A stretch of DNA of 64,000 nt from Haemophilus parainfluenzae (lineage in GTDB: Bacteria > Pseudomonadota > Gammaproteobacteria > Enterobacterales > Pasteurellaceae): the NCBI RefSeq assembly GCF_900450995.1, contig NZ_UGHY01000002.1:2168211-2232210 (forward strand), given 5' to 3'. The notes under the pieces are model-generated. The model was given only the letters and a program-made list of their open reading frames with translations, was not told the DNA's origin and ran no database searches. Shown here piece after piece: positions 7,253 to 15,492 of the stretch (positions within the stretch are counted from its first letter, which is position 1; each line of letters begins with the position of its first letter). Position numbers and translations under genes: made by a program.

Positions 7253-7274
7253 TTTTGCGATGCAGATCGCAAGT
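7253..7274 (+). promoter_or_regulatory. CRP-S (competence-type CRP/Sxy) site
   Basis: TTTTGCGATGCAGATCGCAA: half-sites TGCGA and TCGCA separated by six bases. This is the CRP-S form used by Haemophilus competence genes, which need Sxy in addition to cAMP-CRP. Its centre lies about 60 bases before the predicted start (-10 TATTAT at 7311-7316), the class I activator position. Confidence 0.7.
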
Positions 7275-7342
7275 TTTGGTGGCGATAATTGGTTTAAATT
7301 ACGGTTGGTTTATTATGACCCTGCCGATAAGGAGGGCGAATT

Positions 7343-7510
7343 ATGAAAAAAGAGTTTAAAAAATGGCTAATCTCGCTGAATTGTGAAGGGATTAATAGCT
7401 TGGGGATTAATGAGATAGTGTCGCGCGTAGATGAAGAGTTGAGGATTGTACGCGCTAATGAGCAGGAGAGGATTGTGCTAGAGGAGTTGATTGCGGAGTT
7501 TAAATGTTAA
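7343..7510 (+). CDS. 55-aa protein behind a competence-type promoter
   Basis: Starts MKKEFKKWLISLNCEGINSL after a very strong AAGGAGGG, and ends LEELIAEFKC. The soluble helical protein is encoded opposite to its neighbours, between PL and the terminator of the Dam gene. The CRP-S site and TATTAT -10 upstream predict induction during competence. I do not recognise the protein; a small inhibitor or regulator is possible. The second copy (56162-56328) is frameshifted by one inserted base. Confidence 0.7.
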   Translation: MKKEFKKWLISLNCEGINSLGINEIVSRVDEELRIVRANEQERIVLEELIAEFKC

Positions 7511-7511
7511 T

Positions 7512-7534
7512 AAAAAACCGCCACTAGGGCGGTC
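7512..7534 (-). terminator. Terminator after the Dam methyltransferase
   Basis: GACCGCCCTAGTGGCGGTTTTTT on the minus strand; also lies just after the stop of the 55-aa gene on the other strand. Confidence 0.75.
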
Positions 7535-8351
7535 ATAAGATAAGATTATCACTGTAAATAACAATTTCAGTCGCTTTCATCTTTTTATTAGCTGAGTAAT
7601 TCAGCGCGTATTCACTTTGGCGGTATTGCTGGTAAATTTCTCTAATGTTTGGGTGATTATCATAAGAGACAACCCAATGCATTTTTACCTTGTCCAACTT
7701 TTCTTGAATAGCAACGTGGTCCTTATGTTGGTAATAGTTACGATAAAGCCCTTGCCCTTTTTCATAGTATGGTGGATCTAGATAAATTAGTGAGTTAGCA
7801 GGAATGTTATCATCAAGCGTAGAAAGCCATTCCTCAGTATCAAAGTTTGTAACGTGAATTTTGTTGGCCATACTACCAATTCTTTCTATTCGCGGAATTA
7901 AATCCGCTTTATTAAAACGGCAATCTAGTTTGTAATTGCCAGTTTGATTTAGTCCACCAATAACACCTGCTTTCAAAATACCCGAGCGGTTGGTGCGATT
8001 AAGAAAGAATGCTGCAAAACCATACTCTAAAGGAGAGATATTTTCTTTCTCTTTGAGTATGTTTTTTTGTTTGTGCCACTCTTCAATGGTTACTTTGGTA
8101 TCATTGGCCAAGCGGATAAAATCTTCGGTTTGCTCGGTAATAGACTTCCAGAAATAGTAGATGGCTAAGTCTAAATCATTGATGTGAATATCGGTACAAT
8201 AGCCACTAAAGAGTAAATCCAAGGCAACACCCGCCCCACCAGCGTAGGGTTCTACATAGTGTCCATGAAGATTATTTTTTTCAATAATCTGTTTAATTAC
8301 TGGGGCAAATTTAGCTTTGCCTCCTGGGTAGCGTAGGGGGGTATGTAACAT
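7533..8351 (-). CDS. dam: D12-class DNA adenine N6-methyltransferase (Dam-like)
   Basis: Methylates adenine N6 in DNA. It shows the D12 class hallmarks: LRYPGGKAKFAPVI at residues 5-18, SAM-binding EPYAGGAGVALDLL and the catalytic motif LIYLDPPYYEKG. At 272 residues it is full length for the family. It is the last gene of the cI transcript, downstream of the OLD-like ATPase, so it should be expressed in the lysogen. It may modify host and prophage DNA as protection or pair with the nuclease upstream. The ribosome site is weak. The second copy is frameshifted. Confidence 0.9.
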   Translation of the reverse strand: MLHTPLRYPGGKAKFAPVIKQIIEKNNLHGHYVEPYAGGAGVALDLLFSGYCTDIHINDLDLAIYYFWKSITEQTEDFIRLANDTKVTIEEWHKQKNILKEKENISPLEYGFAAFFLNRTNRSGILKAGVIGGLNQTGNYKLDCRFNKADLIPRIERIGSMANKIHVTNFDTEEWLSTLDDNIPANSLIYLDPPYYEKGQGLYRNYYQHKDHVAIQEKLDKVKMHWVVSYDNHPNIREIYQQYRQSEYALNYSANKKMKATEIVIYSDNLIL

Positions 8352-8396
8352 TTTTTCTTACTAATGATTTTAGTATTGAGATATTCTATACTAAAA

Positions 8397-10007
8397 TTAA
8401 AGGCGTGGCCAGCGAGATGTATTGATGCCATAATAATCAGCGAGCTTATAGAAAAGAATATTTACATCTTTAATAAACGCTTTCATCTCCCTCTCCTCCC
8501 AATGGCGAAGAAGCCAATCTTTCATCACTATTGTAAAAAAGCAGCGATAATTCTGGTCATTAAACAATGCTTTAGCTTGCTCCCTGTTATAGGCAGAAGC
8601 TAAAGCTGATGATTTGGGGTAAATATTATCTCTAGCCCATTCAAAAGAGTATCCTTCTTGCTGAATATATTCATTACACCAAAACTCGTTATAAATTTCT
8701 TTAGAAAGCAACTCACTCAAATGTTGGAATATGAGCTTTTCTGGACTGACTTGTCCAGGTAAACTAATAATATTATGTTTTAATTCGTGAGTTCTGCTAT
8801 CGCCATCTAAAATACAAATAGCTTTTAGTGTATTTGCTGTGAGAACTTCGTCTTTAAATAAGGTTTTTAGATTTTCACAACCAGAATTCATCTGAACTAA
8901 ATGGAAATAATGTCGAATAGATGCGAATTGTTGATCTTTTTCGCTTAATATATCAAAGATAAGATTGATCATCACCCTTGCTTCATTATCTTCTGAAAAT
9001 ATAGGAAGTTTCTTATCTTTATATAAATTCTGTCTCGTTTCACTATTTAAATGCATTTCGATTTTAAAAATATCAGGGTTTGGCATTATAGAAACTGAAT
9101 GATTGGCAGATTTCATTAAATAAGTAATGTTATCTTTAGCTTTTAATGCTTTATCAATCAAATATAGACTATGTGTTGTAAATATAATCTGTATATTAAA
9201 ATTTCTTGAAAATTCTCTTAATAGATTTAACAATTTAAATTGTAATGATGGGTGTAGTCCAGCATCCATTTCATCTATAAGTAGTACACTTGGTTTCTTT
9301 TCCGTAACAGATGAATAATATTTGGCAGAGTATAAAGCGTTTAATATAACAAATAAATTATCTTCACCTGCGGAGATTGTGTTCGAATCAATTCCTTCTA
9401 GATCTGTTTCAAATTCCCCGCGTCTTTTTAACCCTGTAATCTCGTGTGTTGAAATATTTTTTATTGGAATACCCGTTAATTCCTTATATTTTTGGATTAT
9501 CTCATTTTGATAATCCTCTGGAAGTATTTTTCGAATATTAGCATAAACATCAATTAACTCACCGATAGGAATTAAGCGAGTAAGTCCTAGATAGATTACC
9601 GGTGCTTCAGGTAATGATTCTCCAGGTGTAGCATATTTAGGCTTAAGTGAGTATCGAGATGTACTTCTTGCATTATGTCGTCTAAAGCCTAAAGCATAAC
9701 CATTATTATATTGAACCCTATAGAGTTCACCTTGTTGCCCTGGAGCAGGATCGTTGTATCTATTATCGCCTTTTGTTAGGTTATTTATTTTAGGATTTAT
9801 TGATTGATTTATTCTGGTAATAATGGATAAACATTCTCTTAGCTCTTCAGAGTCTGAGGTTACGCCTTGAAATGAATTGCTAATAATATGCAATATAGAA
9901 CTTTTACAAGTTCCATTTGTACCAGAAATAAGATTTATTCCTGGTTTAAATTCCAATCTTATATTTTTTAGCTTTCTATAATGCGTGATATTAAGTTCAT
10001 TAATCAT
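8397..10007 (-). CDS. OLD-like AAA ATPase, probable TOPRIM nuclease (exclusion/defence candidate)
   Basis: ABC-type ATPase of 536 residues. Walker A GTNGTCKSS near residue 33, signature SAGEDNLFVIL, Walker B PSVLLIDEMDAGLHP and H-loop IIFTTHSLYLID are in order. The C-terminal part has EDNEARVMI and an ILDGDSRT acidic pair, which fits an OLD-type TOPRIM nuclease domain. Start chosen at 10007 (MINELNITHYRKLKN, AAGGAC ahead) rather than 10070 inside cI. It is co-directional with cI and so probably expressed in lysogens. OLD-family proteins exclude other phages; that role here is inferred. Confidence 0.75.
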   Translation of the reverse strand: MINELNITHYRKLKNIRLEFKPGINLISGTNGTCKSSILHIISNSFQGVTSDSEELRECLSIITRINQSINPKINNLTKGDNRYNDPAPGQQGELYRVQYNNGYALGFRRHNARSTSRYSLKPKYATPGESLPEAPVIYLGLTRLIPIGELIDVYANIRKILPEDYQNEIIQKYKELTGIPIKNISTHEITGLKRRGEFETDLEGIDSNTISAGEDNLFVILNALYSAKYYSSVTEKKPSVLLIDEMDAGLHPSLQFKLLNLLREFSRNFNIQIIFTTHSLYLIDKALKAKDNITYLMKSANHSVSIMPNPDIFKIEMHLNSETRQNLYKDKKLPIFSEDNEARVMINLIFDILSEKDQQFASIRHYFHLVQMNSGCENLKTLFKDEVLTANTLKAICILDGDSRTHELKHNIISLPGQVSPEKLIFQHLSELLSKEIYNEFWCNEYIQQEGYSFEWARDNIYPKSSALASAYNREQAKALFNDQNYRCFFTIVMKDWLLRHWEEREMKAFIKDVNILFYKLADYYGINTSRWPRL

Positions 10008-10048
10008 AGATGTCCTTATATTTTTACAATAACTCCTATGCTCCACCG

Positions 10049-10744
10049 CTACAACAACACCGAGTACCAAAACACCTTACCAATTACAGATACTTCGTTG
10101 AGATCGGCTATCTCGTCGTCGTACTCGTCAGTGTTATAGCTACGGATTTTTATTTGATTGTTTGGCATGTTGTAGAGCAGTTTGATCCGCAATAGCCCGC
10201 CGTGATTAATGGCGTAAATGCTGCCATCGCGAATAGTCTTATTGCCGGTATCGATACCGACGGTCGCGCCGTTTGGAATAACTGGCTCCATTGAATTGCC
10301 GTCTGCTACCACGCATACCGCATTTTCATACTGTACGCCTTGCCGTCTTAATGTGGCGCGTGAAAAGCGTAGTTTGAAGTTGTTGTAATCCATAATGTCA
10401 TCAGCAAAACCATTTCCAGCGGCTAAGCGGATTTCTTGGAAAAGCGGAACTTCTACCTCGTCATCGTTTAATGGCGTATTACGATCCCACAAATCAAATG
10501 AACCTGTTTCGGCTACGTTTGATTCTATTTGAGTTTGTGCCATTTCTCCTGTGCCATTCAAGAGCCATTCCGGCGAAATTTTTAAAGCCTTGGCTATTTG
10601 CAACCCATTTCTAGGGCTTTTTGTAACTCCGTTCAAAATATTACTGATCGTTACTTGTGATGTCCCAGCTAATGCGGCTAATTCAACTTGGTTTTTACCC
10701 ATTTTGTCCATTGCAAACTGCAATCTTTCAGCAAGTGTATTCAT
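10049..10744 (-). CDS. cI: CI-type repressor (HTH plus LexA/S24 peptidase)
   Basis: Maintains lysogeny by binding operators at PR and PL. The N-terminal helix-turn-helix spans about residues 5-60 (KNQVELAALAGTSQVTISN). The C-terminal S24 domain has a likely Ala-Gly self-cleavage site in IRLAAGNG, the catalytic Ser in DGNSMEP and the Lys in LRIKLL. At 231 residues it is the usual length. It is divergent from cro across a shared operator region, and the ATPase and Dam genes follow in the same transcript. SOS-triggered self-cleavage is expected from the family. Confidence 0.95.
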   Translation of the reverse strand: MNTLAERLQFAMDKMGKNQVELAALAGTSQVTISNILNGVTKSPRNGLQIAKALKISPEWLLNGTGEMAQTQIESNVAETGSFDLWDRNTPLNDDEVEVPLFQEIRLAAGNGFADDIMDYNNFKLRFSRATLRRQGVQYENAVCVVADGNSMEPVIPNGATVGIDTGNKTIRDGSIYAINHGGLLRIKLLYNMPNNQIKIRSYNTDEYDDEIADLNEVSVIGKVFWYSVLL

Positions 10745-10784
10745 AAAACTCTCCTTAATCTCCCAATCCTATAAATAAACTTAT

Positions 10785-10845
10785 ATAAAATCAAATAAGA
10801 AATCCTTTACAATGTATAATGTATCTTATATTATGTATAAGAATT
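10785..10845 (+). promoter_or_regulatory. PR, PRM and operator region between cI and cro
   Basis: PR: TTTACA (10806-10811), 17-base spacer, TATTAT (10829-10834). PRM leftward: TTGTAA, 17-base spacer, TTTATA. The repeated block CATTGTAAAG/ATTTCTTAT also occurs at PL (7078-7127), marking probable CI/Cro operators. Confidence 0.75.
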
Positions 10846-10862
10846 TTAATTAAAGGTGGACT

Positions 10863-11075
10863 ATGAAGAACGAGGCAATCGAAAAAGCAATTTCAATTTG
10901 CGGTTCTCAGGTAAAGCTAAGTCAAGAATGCGGAGTTTCTCAGGTTTCCGTCAGCTTTTGGCTTAATGGTGGCGGTATTAACGCTAAGTATATCCCGCGA
11001 ATCGTTAAGGCTACAAAAGGCAAGGTTACTGAAAAGCAGATTTTACATTCCTTAGCAAATTTAACTGACAACTAA
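10863..11075 (+). CDS. cro: Cro-like repressor
   Basis: A 70-residue helix-turn-helix protein (SQVKLSQECGVSQVSVSFWL) of the Cro/YdaS type, first gene after PR with AAAGGTGG as ribosome site. It is expected to repress PRM and tune PR and PL during lytic growth. Divergence from cI across shared operators is the classic immunity layout. The copy at 59685-59897 is identical in length. Confidence 0.88.
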   Translation: MKNEAIEKAISICGSQVKLSQECGVSQVSVSFWLNGGGINAKYIPRIVKATKGKVTEKQILHSLANLTDN

Positions 11076-11123
11076 TTTACTCATATTGGCGCAAAAGAAA
11101 ACCATAAAAAAGGACGGGAAATT

Positions 11124-11564
11124 ATGACAATGAAAAAAACCATTATAGAGATGATCGAGAAAGTGCCAGGTGGCAAAAGTGCGGTGGCGGGATTTCTCGG
11201 ATTTTCAGAGGCGGAATTAAACAATCGCCTATATCAAACAAAAGGCCAACGATTCAAAAACGAAGAACTGATCGCACTTCAGCTTGAGTATGGATGCACT
11301 GATTTTATCGATGAATTATGCCGTTTAGCAGGTGGTCGTTTTGTACCAGATGTAGCAGAGGATGAATTAGACAAGGTTGAGCTTGCCAATTTACAACTGC
11401 ACGAGCTTTCCGCTCGAGGCTTGTTATTTGCTGTATTAGAAACAGCGTTAGAAGACGGTGAAATCACTTCGAAAGAAGAAGACAAAATCCTTCAAGCATT
11501 GAGTAAACATTTGGCTGCAACACAACATTCGATTGAATGTGCGATTGTGTTACACAAGAAATAA
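11124..11564 (+). CDS. YmfL-like phage regulator (CII position)
   Basis: A 146-residue protein with an N-terminal HTH-like region (VPGGKSAVAGFLGFSEAELN) resembling YmfL of prophage e14. A helical C-terminal part (LETALEDGEITSKEEDK) follows. It occupies the CII position after cro. It probably influences the lysis-lysogeny decision or replication, which is inferred. A USS core is at 11177-11185. Confidence 0.72.
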   Translation: MTMKKTIIEMIEKVPGGKSAVAGFLGFSEAELNNRLYQTKGQRFKNEELIALQLEYGCTDFIDELCRLAGGRFVPDVAEDELDKVELANLQLHELSARGLLFAVLETALEDGEITSKEEDKILQALSKHLAATQHSIECAIVLHKK

Positions 11565-11612
11565 AAAAGCCACGGCGGACACCGAGGCAATTTCAGTATA
11601 GGAATTATTTCT

Positions 11613-11846
11613 ATGGAAAATATTAATCCAAACGAAAAAACAAGTCAAACACAATCAGCACAGATTTTAAAAGCACTCAAAAACGGCGAGAGATTAACGC
11701 ATTTAGACGCAGAAAAGCGCTTTAACTGCTTACGTCTTGGCGCTCGTATCTACGACCTTAAAAAACGTGGTCACAACATCATCAGCAAAATGATTACCGT
11801 GCCAAGCGGAAAACGTGTTGCTCAGTATTGGTTGGAGGCGGCATGA
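11613..11846 (+). CDS. Small helix-turn-helix protein
   Basis: 77 residues with KALKNGERLTHLDAEKRFNC and LGARIYDLKKRGHNIISKM, a winged-helix pattern common in phage early regions (HTH_39-like). The stop overlaps the HNH gene start in an ATGA. Probable DNA-binding accessory in the replication region; exact role unknown. Confidence 0.75.
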   Translation: MENINPNEKTSQTQSAQILKALKNGERLTHLDAEKRFNCLRLGARIYDLKKRGHNIISKMITVPSGKRVAQYWLEAA

Positions 11847-12412
11847 ATAACGCTTTCATATTCCCAAATTTCGTTGTGGATGAACACTTGCGCGCTTTGA
11901 GCGAAGAGGAATTAAAAGCGCTTGTAGTTTGTTACAGATTTAACACCCATCCAACAAATGAAAATTTATCAAATTTTGGATTAAGTTCAGATGTCTTGGA
12001 TGACGCTTTAGAAAAGGTTGGAATTATAACGGAAGCTAAAGCAAAGTCATTAATCAAAGAAATGGCGAACGAATATGCCGACGCCATAGAAACCCTTTGG
12101 AATTGGGGTGACGGGAAAGGCGGCGGCTTGTTGGACATGATCGCTGAAGAATTAGGGTTGGTTACAGATCGAGTAAATTCACAGAAAAAAGAGGTTGGAT
12201 ATAAGAAAAAGACTATTTCTCATAGCTTAAGAAAGCGCGTATTCGAACGGGATAAATACCGTTGCGTATCTTGCGGAACTCACCTTGACTTAACTTGTGA
12301 TCACATTTACCCGGAATCAAAAGGCGGAGAAACAACGCTGGAAAATCTTCAAACAATGTGCCGTTCCTGCAATTCAAGAAAGGGAACTAAGGTGGTAGAA
12401 AATGCGCTTTAG
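11843..12412 (+). CDS. HNH endonuclease-like protein
   Basis: The start ATG (MNNAFIFPNFVVDEHL) overlaps the previous stop as ATGA. The N-terminal ~110 residues are helical and unrecognised. The C-terminal part is a zinc HNH nuclease domain: CVSCGTHLDLTCDHIYPESK and CRSCNSRKG supply the CxxC...DH...CxxC pattern. It stands directly before the replication genes and overlaps the O-like gene by 11 bases. Nuclease activity is expected from the motifs; its role in the phage cycle is unknown. The second copy is frameshifted. Confidence 0.82.
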   Translation: MNNAFIFPNFVVDEHLRALSEEELKALVVCYRFNTHPTNENLSNFGLSSDVLDDALEKVGIITEAKAKSLIKEMANEYADAIETLWNWGDGKGGGLLDMIAEELGLVTDRVNSQKKEVGYKKKTISHSLRKRVFERDKYRCVSCGTHLDLTCDHIYPESKGGETTLENLQTMCRSCNSRKGTKVVENAL

Positions 12413-13208
12413 CACTTACATAAACAATCAAAAAAGCCTTGAATGGGGCTTAAATGCTAATCAAGCAGCTTTGTTTGATTTGCTTAATCAAGCTTCGTCT
12501 TGGGCGGAAGAAGTTGTTGTAGATGGTGTAGTTTATTACTGGGTATCTCGTAACAAAGTCATTGAAGAACTACCGTTATTTTATAAGACCGGAGACACTG
12601 TTTACCGTCATTTTTCGGAGCTTAACGAGAAAGGATTAATTGTTTACTTAAAACAGGGTAAGCATGGTGATAAAGATCTAATTAGACTGACTGAAAAAGG
12701 GAAATCTTGGAATGAGTTTAAGCCTGAACAAATCCGAGACAACTCGGAAATAAATCCGAATAAACAACCCGAACTCGGAAATAAATCCGAGATAACTCGG
12801 AAACAGATCCGAGATAACTCGGAAATAAATCCGACAAATAATAATACTAATTATAAAAATACTACTGATCATAATAATAAAAAAACTACGCAAAAAAAAT
12901 CGCTTGCCTTGCTTGCTGAATTTGGAATCGTCGGTCAGCTTGCCGAAGATTTTATTGCGCACCGCAAAGCCAAAAAGGGCGTAATTAATCAAACACAGCT
13001 AAACCGTCTGCAAAAACAAGCGGACAAAGCGGGAATTTCGATTTGTGAAGCGGTGGAGATTTGCATCGAACGCAACTGGCAGGGATTTAACGCATCGTGG
13101 GATTGGCGTGATGAGAAACTGCGAACATCCCAAGCGCAAAAAATGAGTTTTGAAGAAAAAAACGCGTTGCCATGGAATCGTCCTGAAGACTGGGAGAATG
13201 TACTGTGA
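12402..13208 (+). CDS. Replication initiator (lambda O-like)
   Basis: Phage replication protein of 268 residues. An N-terminal winged-helix region (TYINNQKSLEWGLNANQAALF, FYKTGDTVYRHFSEL) precedes a low-complexity middle (IRDNSEINP repeats). A C-terminal domain (ICIERNWQGFNASWDWR) follows. The middle is encoded by palindromic iterons next to an AT-rich stretch, as in lambda where the origin lies inside gene O. A P-like gene follows and overlaps by 4 bases. It probably binds the iterons and recruits the helicase through P. Confidence 0.83.
   Translation: MRFSTYINNQKSLEWGLNANQAALFDLLNQASSWAEEVVVDGVVYYWVSRNKVIEELPLFYKTGDTVYRHFSELNEKGLIVYLKQGKHGDKDLIRLTEKGKSWNEFKPEQIRDNSEINPNKQPELGNKSEITRKQIRDNSEINPTNNNTNYKNTTDHNNKKTTQKKSLALLAEFGIVGQLAEDFIAHRKAKKGVINQTQLNRLQKQADKAGISICEAVEICIERNWQGFNASWDWRDEKLRTSQAQKMSFEEKNALPWNRPEDWENVL
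12734..12900 (+). other. Probable replication origin: iterons and AT-rich stretch
   Basis: Three palindromic iterons CCGAGAYAACTCGG at 12734-12747, 12787-12800 and 12809-12822, with a partial one near 12768-12777. A strongly A/T-rich segment follows (about 12836-12900). All lie inside the O-like gene, as in lambda. Confidence 0.75.
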
Positions 13209-13825
13209 ACCAATTAACTAATCAATCATTGCATCAAGGCGTATCACCACAAGCGGAGAAATTTATTGATACGTTGTTCGACCAGCTTTGCGCAAGTTGT
13301 CCTCAATTGCTTAATCTTACCCCAGAGCGATTGCAGGTAGTAAAACGCCAGTGGATTTTAGGCTTTGCTGAAAATGGAATTACAAAAATAACACAAGTCA
13401 AACGAGGTATGGCGGAAATGCGTGCTAAGCCAAATGGTTATTTACCAAGTGTAGGCGAATTTATTCAAGCATGCAAAGTTCAAGACTATCACGCACTGGG
13501 TTTACCGAACGAAGCAGAATTATACCAACGTTATAAAACTTTCTTAGGCTATGCCCGATTCAATCGGGATGAATTTCAATATCGTTCAAAAGTGGAATTT
13601 TGGTTGCTTAAAAATCTGTACGAAAAGTGCAAGAAAAAATCGGAAGAGGACACGTTGAAAACTATTCCAAAATTACTCACAGAAGCTGCAGAAAAAGTGC
13701 GGTCGAATTTTCCTTTTGAGGAAATTCCGAAGATGATTCCAGTAAAACCAAGTTTTTACGATAAAGCGAAGGCTGATAAGGCGCGCGATAGCTTGATGGC
13801 AATGATGAAAGGGGCATTGCAATGA
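13205..13825 (+). CDS. Replication protein P-like (helicase loader)
   Basis: A 206-residue protein with a GTG start overlapping the O-like stop. Residues 45-95 (VKRQWILGFAENGI, AEMRAKPNGYLPSVGEFIQAC) match the lambda P family, which brings the host DnaB helicase to the origin. The C-terminal part is helical and charged. It directly follows the origin-bearing O-like gene and overlaps the methyltransferase start by 4 bases. A USS core is at 13695-13703. The second copy is frameshifted several times. Confidence 0.8.
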   Translation: MNQLTNQSLHQGVSPQAEKFIDTLFDQLCASCPQLLNLTPERLQVVKRQWILGFAENGITKITQVKRGMAEMRAKPNGYLPSVGEFIQACKVQDYHALGLPNEAELYQRYKTFLGYARFNRDEFQYRSKVEFWLLKNLYEKCKKKSEEDTLKTIPKLLTEAAEKVRSNFPFEEIPKMIPVKPSFYDKAKADKARDSLMAMMKGALQ

Positions 13826-14349
13826 CAGAACAACAATTTGATAAAGATACATGGCAAACGCCTAAATATGTATTTAATTGGCTGAATAAACGATTTGATT
13901 TTGAAGTTGACGGTTGCGCAAATGAGCACAATTCTCTTTGTTTAAGTTGGATTGGAGAGAATAGTCCGCTTGGTAGTGATTTTCTAGACACTAAAACACC
14001 TTATCCTTACAAGCATCTGCATTTCTATGTCAATCCGCCTTATTCAGATGTTACACCATTTTTAAAAGCAGCAAACGAACTTAGAAATATAGGGCATACA
14101 GTTGTTATGTTGCTCAATAACGATAAATCAACGCAGTGGTATCAAAACCATATTCACAACGTTGCAAATGAAGTGATTGATATTACAGGTGGTCGAATTG
14201 CATTTATCAACCCTGTAACAGGAAAAGAAATCAAAGGGAATAGCAAAGGGCAAATGGTCGTAGTCTTTGATCCAACAATGGAAGATTTTGTGATGCGTTC
14301 AGTAAGTCTTGATTTTGTCAAGAAAGTAGGTGGTTACGATGGGAAGTAA
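13822..14349 (+). CDS. Phage DNA N-6-adenine methyltransferase (Dam family)
   Basis: 175 residues. The N-terminus DTWQTPKYVFNWLNKRF, then FEVDGCANEHN and the catalytic motif YVNPPYSD, identify the phage Dam-like family (PF05869 type). It is distinct from the D12 enzyme at 7533. It overlaps the P-like gene upstream and the zinc-ribbon gene downstream, so it is part of the early right operon. It probably modifies replicating phage DNA. Confidence 0.85.
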   Translation: MTEQQFDKDTWQTPKYVFNWLNKRFDFEVDGCANEHNSLCLSWIGENSPLGSDFLDTKTPYPYKHLHFYVNPPYSDVTPFLKAANELRNIGHTVVMLLNNDKSTQWYQNHIHNVANEVIDITGGRIAFINPVTGKEIKGNSKGQMVVVFDPTMEDFVMRSVSLDFVKKVGGYDGK

Positions 14350-14569
14350 TTACAAATGCCCTAAATGTGGCGCACCTCTTGAGGATTTATGGGATGGCGA
14401 ACCGGTAAGTGCTTTTGTTGGCGAATGGTCAGAAGATAGATTCCGCTGCAATGGTCATGCAATCCACCCACTGCCATTTCCGATAGCAAACGAAAATTGC
14501 GCTATGAATCGCACCAAGTCATGCGGTTATTTTGGGTTAGAAGATTTAGGTGTGGAGTACAAAGAATGA
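14339..14569 (+). CDS. Zinc-ribbon protein (76 aa)
   Basis: The start ATG at 14339 (MGSNYKCPKCGAPLEDLWDG) overlaps the previous stop; a GTG at 14330 is an alternative. CPKC plus later Cys (RFRCNG, ENCAMNRTKSCG) suggest a small zinc-binding protein. The stop overlaps the next start (ATGA). Function unknown. Confidence 0.7.
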   Translation: MGSNYKCPKCGAPLEDLWDGEPVSAFVGEWSEDRFRCNGHAIHPLPFPIANENCAMNRTKSCGYFGLEDLGVEYKE

Positions 14570-15492
14570 GTTTTGAAGAGCATAACAATCGAAAGAAAGC
14601 GAATAAGTTCGCTGAGTACATCACGGGGGAATCTCTTCGCCGATATTTGGCTGGGAAAGTTGAGAAGTACTTAGGTAAAAATCCAAGTGTTTTTGATGGT
14701 GCAGCAGGCAGTGGACAGCTTGAGCAATTTATTCAACCAAGTAAGTTTATTGCAGTAGAAATTCAAGCGGAATCATGCGCGGCATTAGCCAATAATTATC
14801 CAGATGCTGAAATTCATAATACGAGTTTTTTCTTGTATCAAAGTGAGCCAAAAAGTGATTGTGTTGTAATGAACCCGCCATTCTCACTTAAATTTAAAGA
14901 ACTTGCCGAAGAAGAAAAGGCCGCTATTCAAGCAGATTTTCCGTGGAAAAAATCAGGTGTACTTGATGATGTTTTTATGCTGAAAGGATTAGCCAATGCG
15001 CATCGTTTTGGGTTTTTCATTATGTTTCCCGGTATTGCCTATCGAAACACCGAAAAAACACTCCGTGAAGTTATTGGGAATCAATTAGTCGAGTTGAATT
15101 TGATTCAAAACGCCTTTGAAGATACGCCAATTTCAGTGCTTTTCTTGGTGGTTGATAAAACCAAGTCGAATAACAAAACATATCGTGAATTGTATGACTG
15201 TGCCACGAATAAAATAATTAACGCTGATGAATGGTTAATTAATTCTGATAAATGGGACACGGTTTCACCGCCAGAGCCGCCAAAAGAAAAAGTAGATCCA
15301 ATGAAATTAGAGTTGATGTCGCAAGCTCAATTAAAAGATCAGGTGAGAACTCAAGTTAAATTTAGCCGTTTGGTATTTGATTTGGAGCGTTGGCCTAGAA
15401 AAGATTTTGAGAAATTTTGCGATGAGCTTTGCGATGTTATCCAACACGAGAAAAAAGAACCAGGGCTACCTCCGTTGGGGATGATGTTATGA
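14566..15492 (+). CDS. DNA methyltransferase (N6-adenine type, NPPF)
   Basis: 308 residues. SAM-binding motif FDGAAGSGQLEQF at about residues 44-56 and the catalytic motif VVMNPPFSL near residue 103 identify a gamma-type N6-adenine methyltransferase fold. The C-terminal part (QAQLKDQVRTQVKFSRLV) is helical and may bind DNA. ATG at 14566 overlaps the zinc-ribbon stop; the gene ends in an overlap with ninB. The window's second copy of this gene is cut by the right edge. Confidence 0.82.
   Translation: MSFEEHNNRKKANKFAEYITGESLRRYLAGKVEKYLGKNPSVFDGAAGSGQLEQFIQPSKFIAVEIQAESCAALANNYPDAEIHNTSFFLYQSEPKSDCVVMNPPFSLKFKELAEEEKAAIQADFPWKKSGVLDDVFMLKGLANAHRFGFFIMFPGIAYRNTEKTLREVIGNQLVELNLIQNAFEDTPISVLFLVVDKTKSNNKTYRELYDCATNKIINADEWLINSDKWDTVSPPEPPKEKVDPMKLELMSQAQLKDQVRTQVKFSRLVFDLERWPRKDFEKFCDELCDVIQHEKKEPGLPPLGMML

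Noticed and set aside
10010..10195. 61-codon plus-strand frame opposite cI
   Set aside because: Antisense to the conserved end of cI, without promoter or ribosome site.
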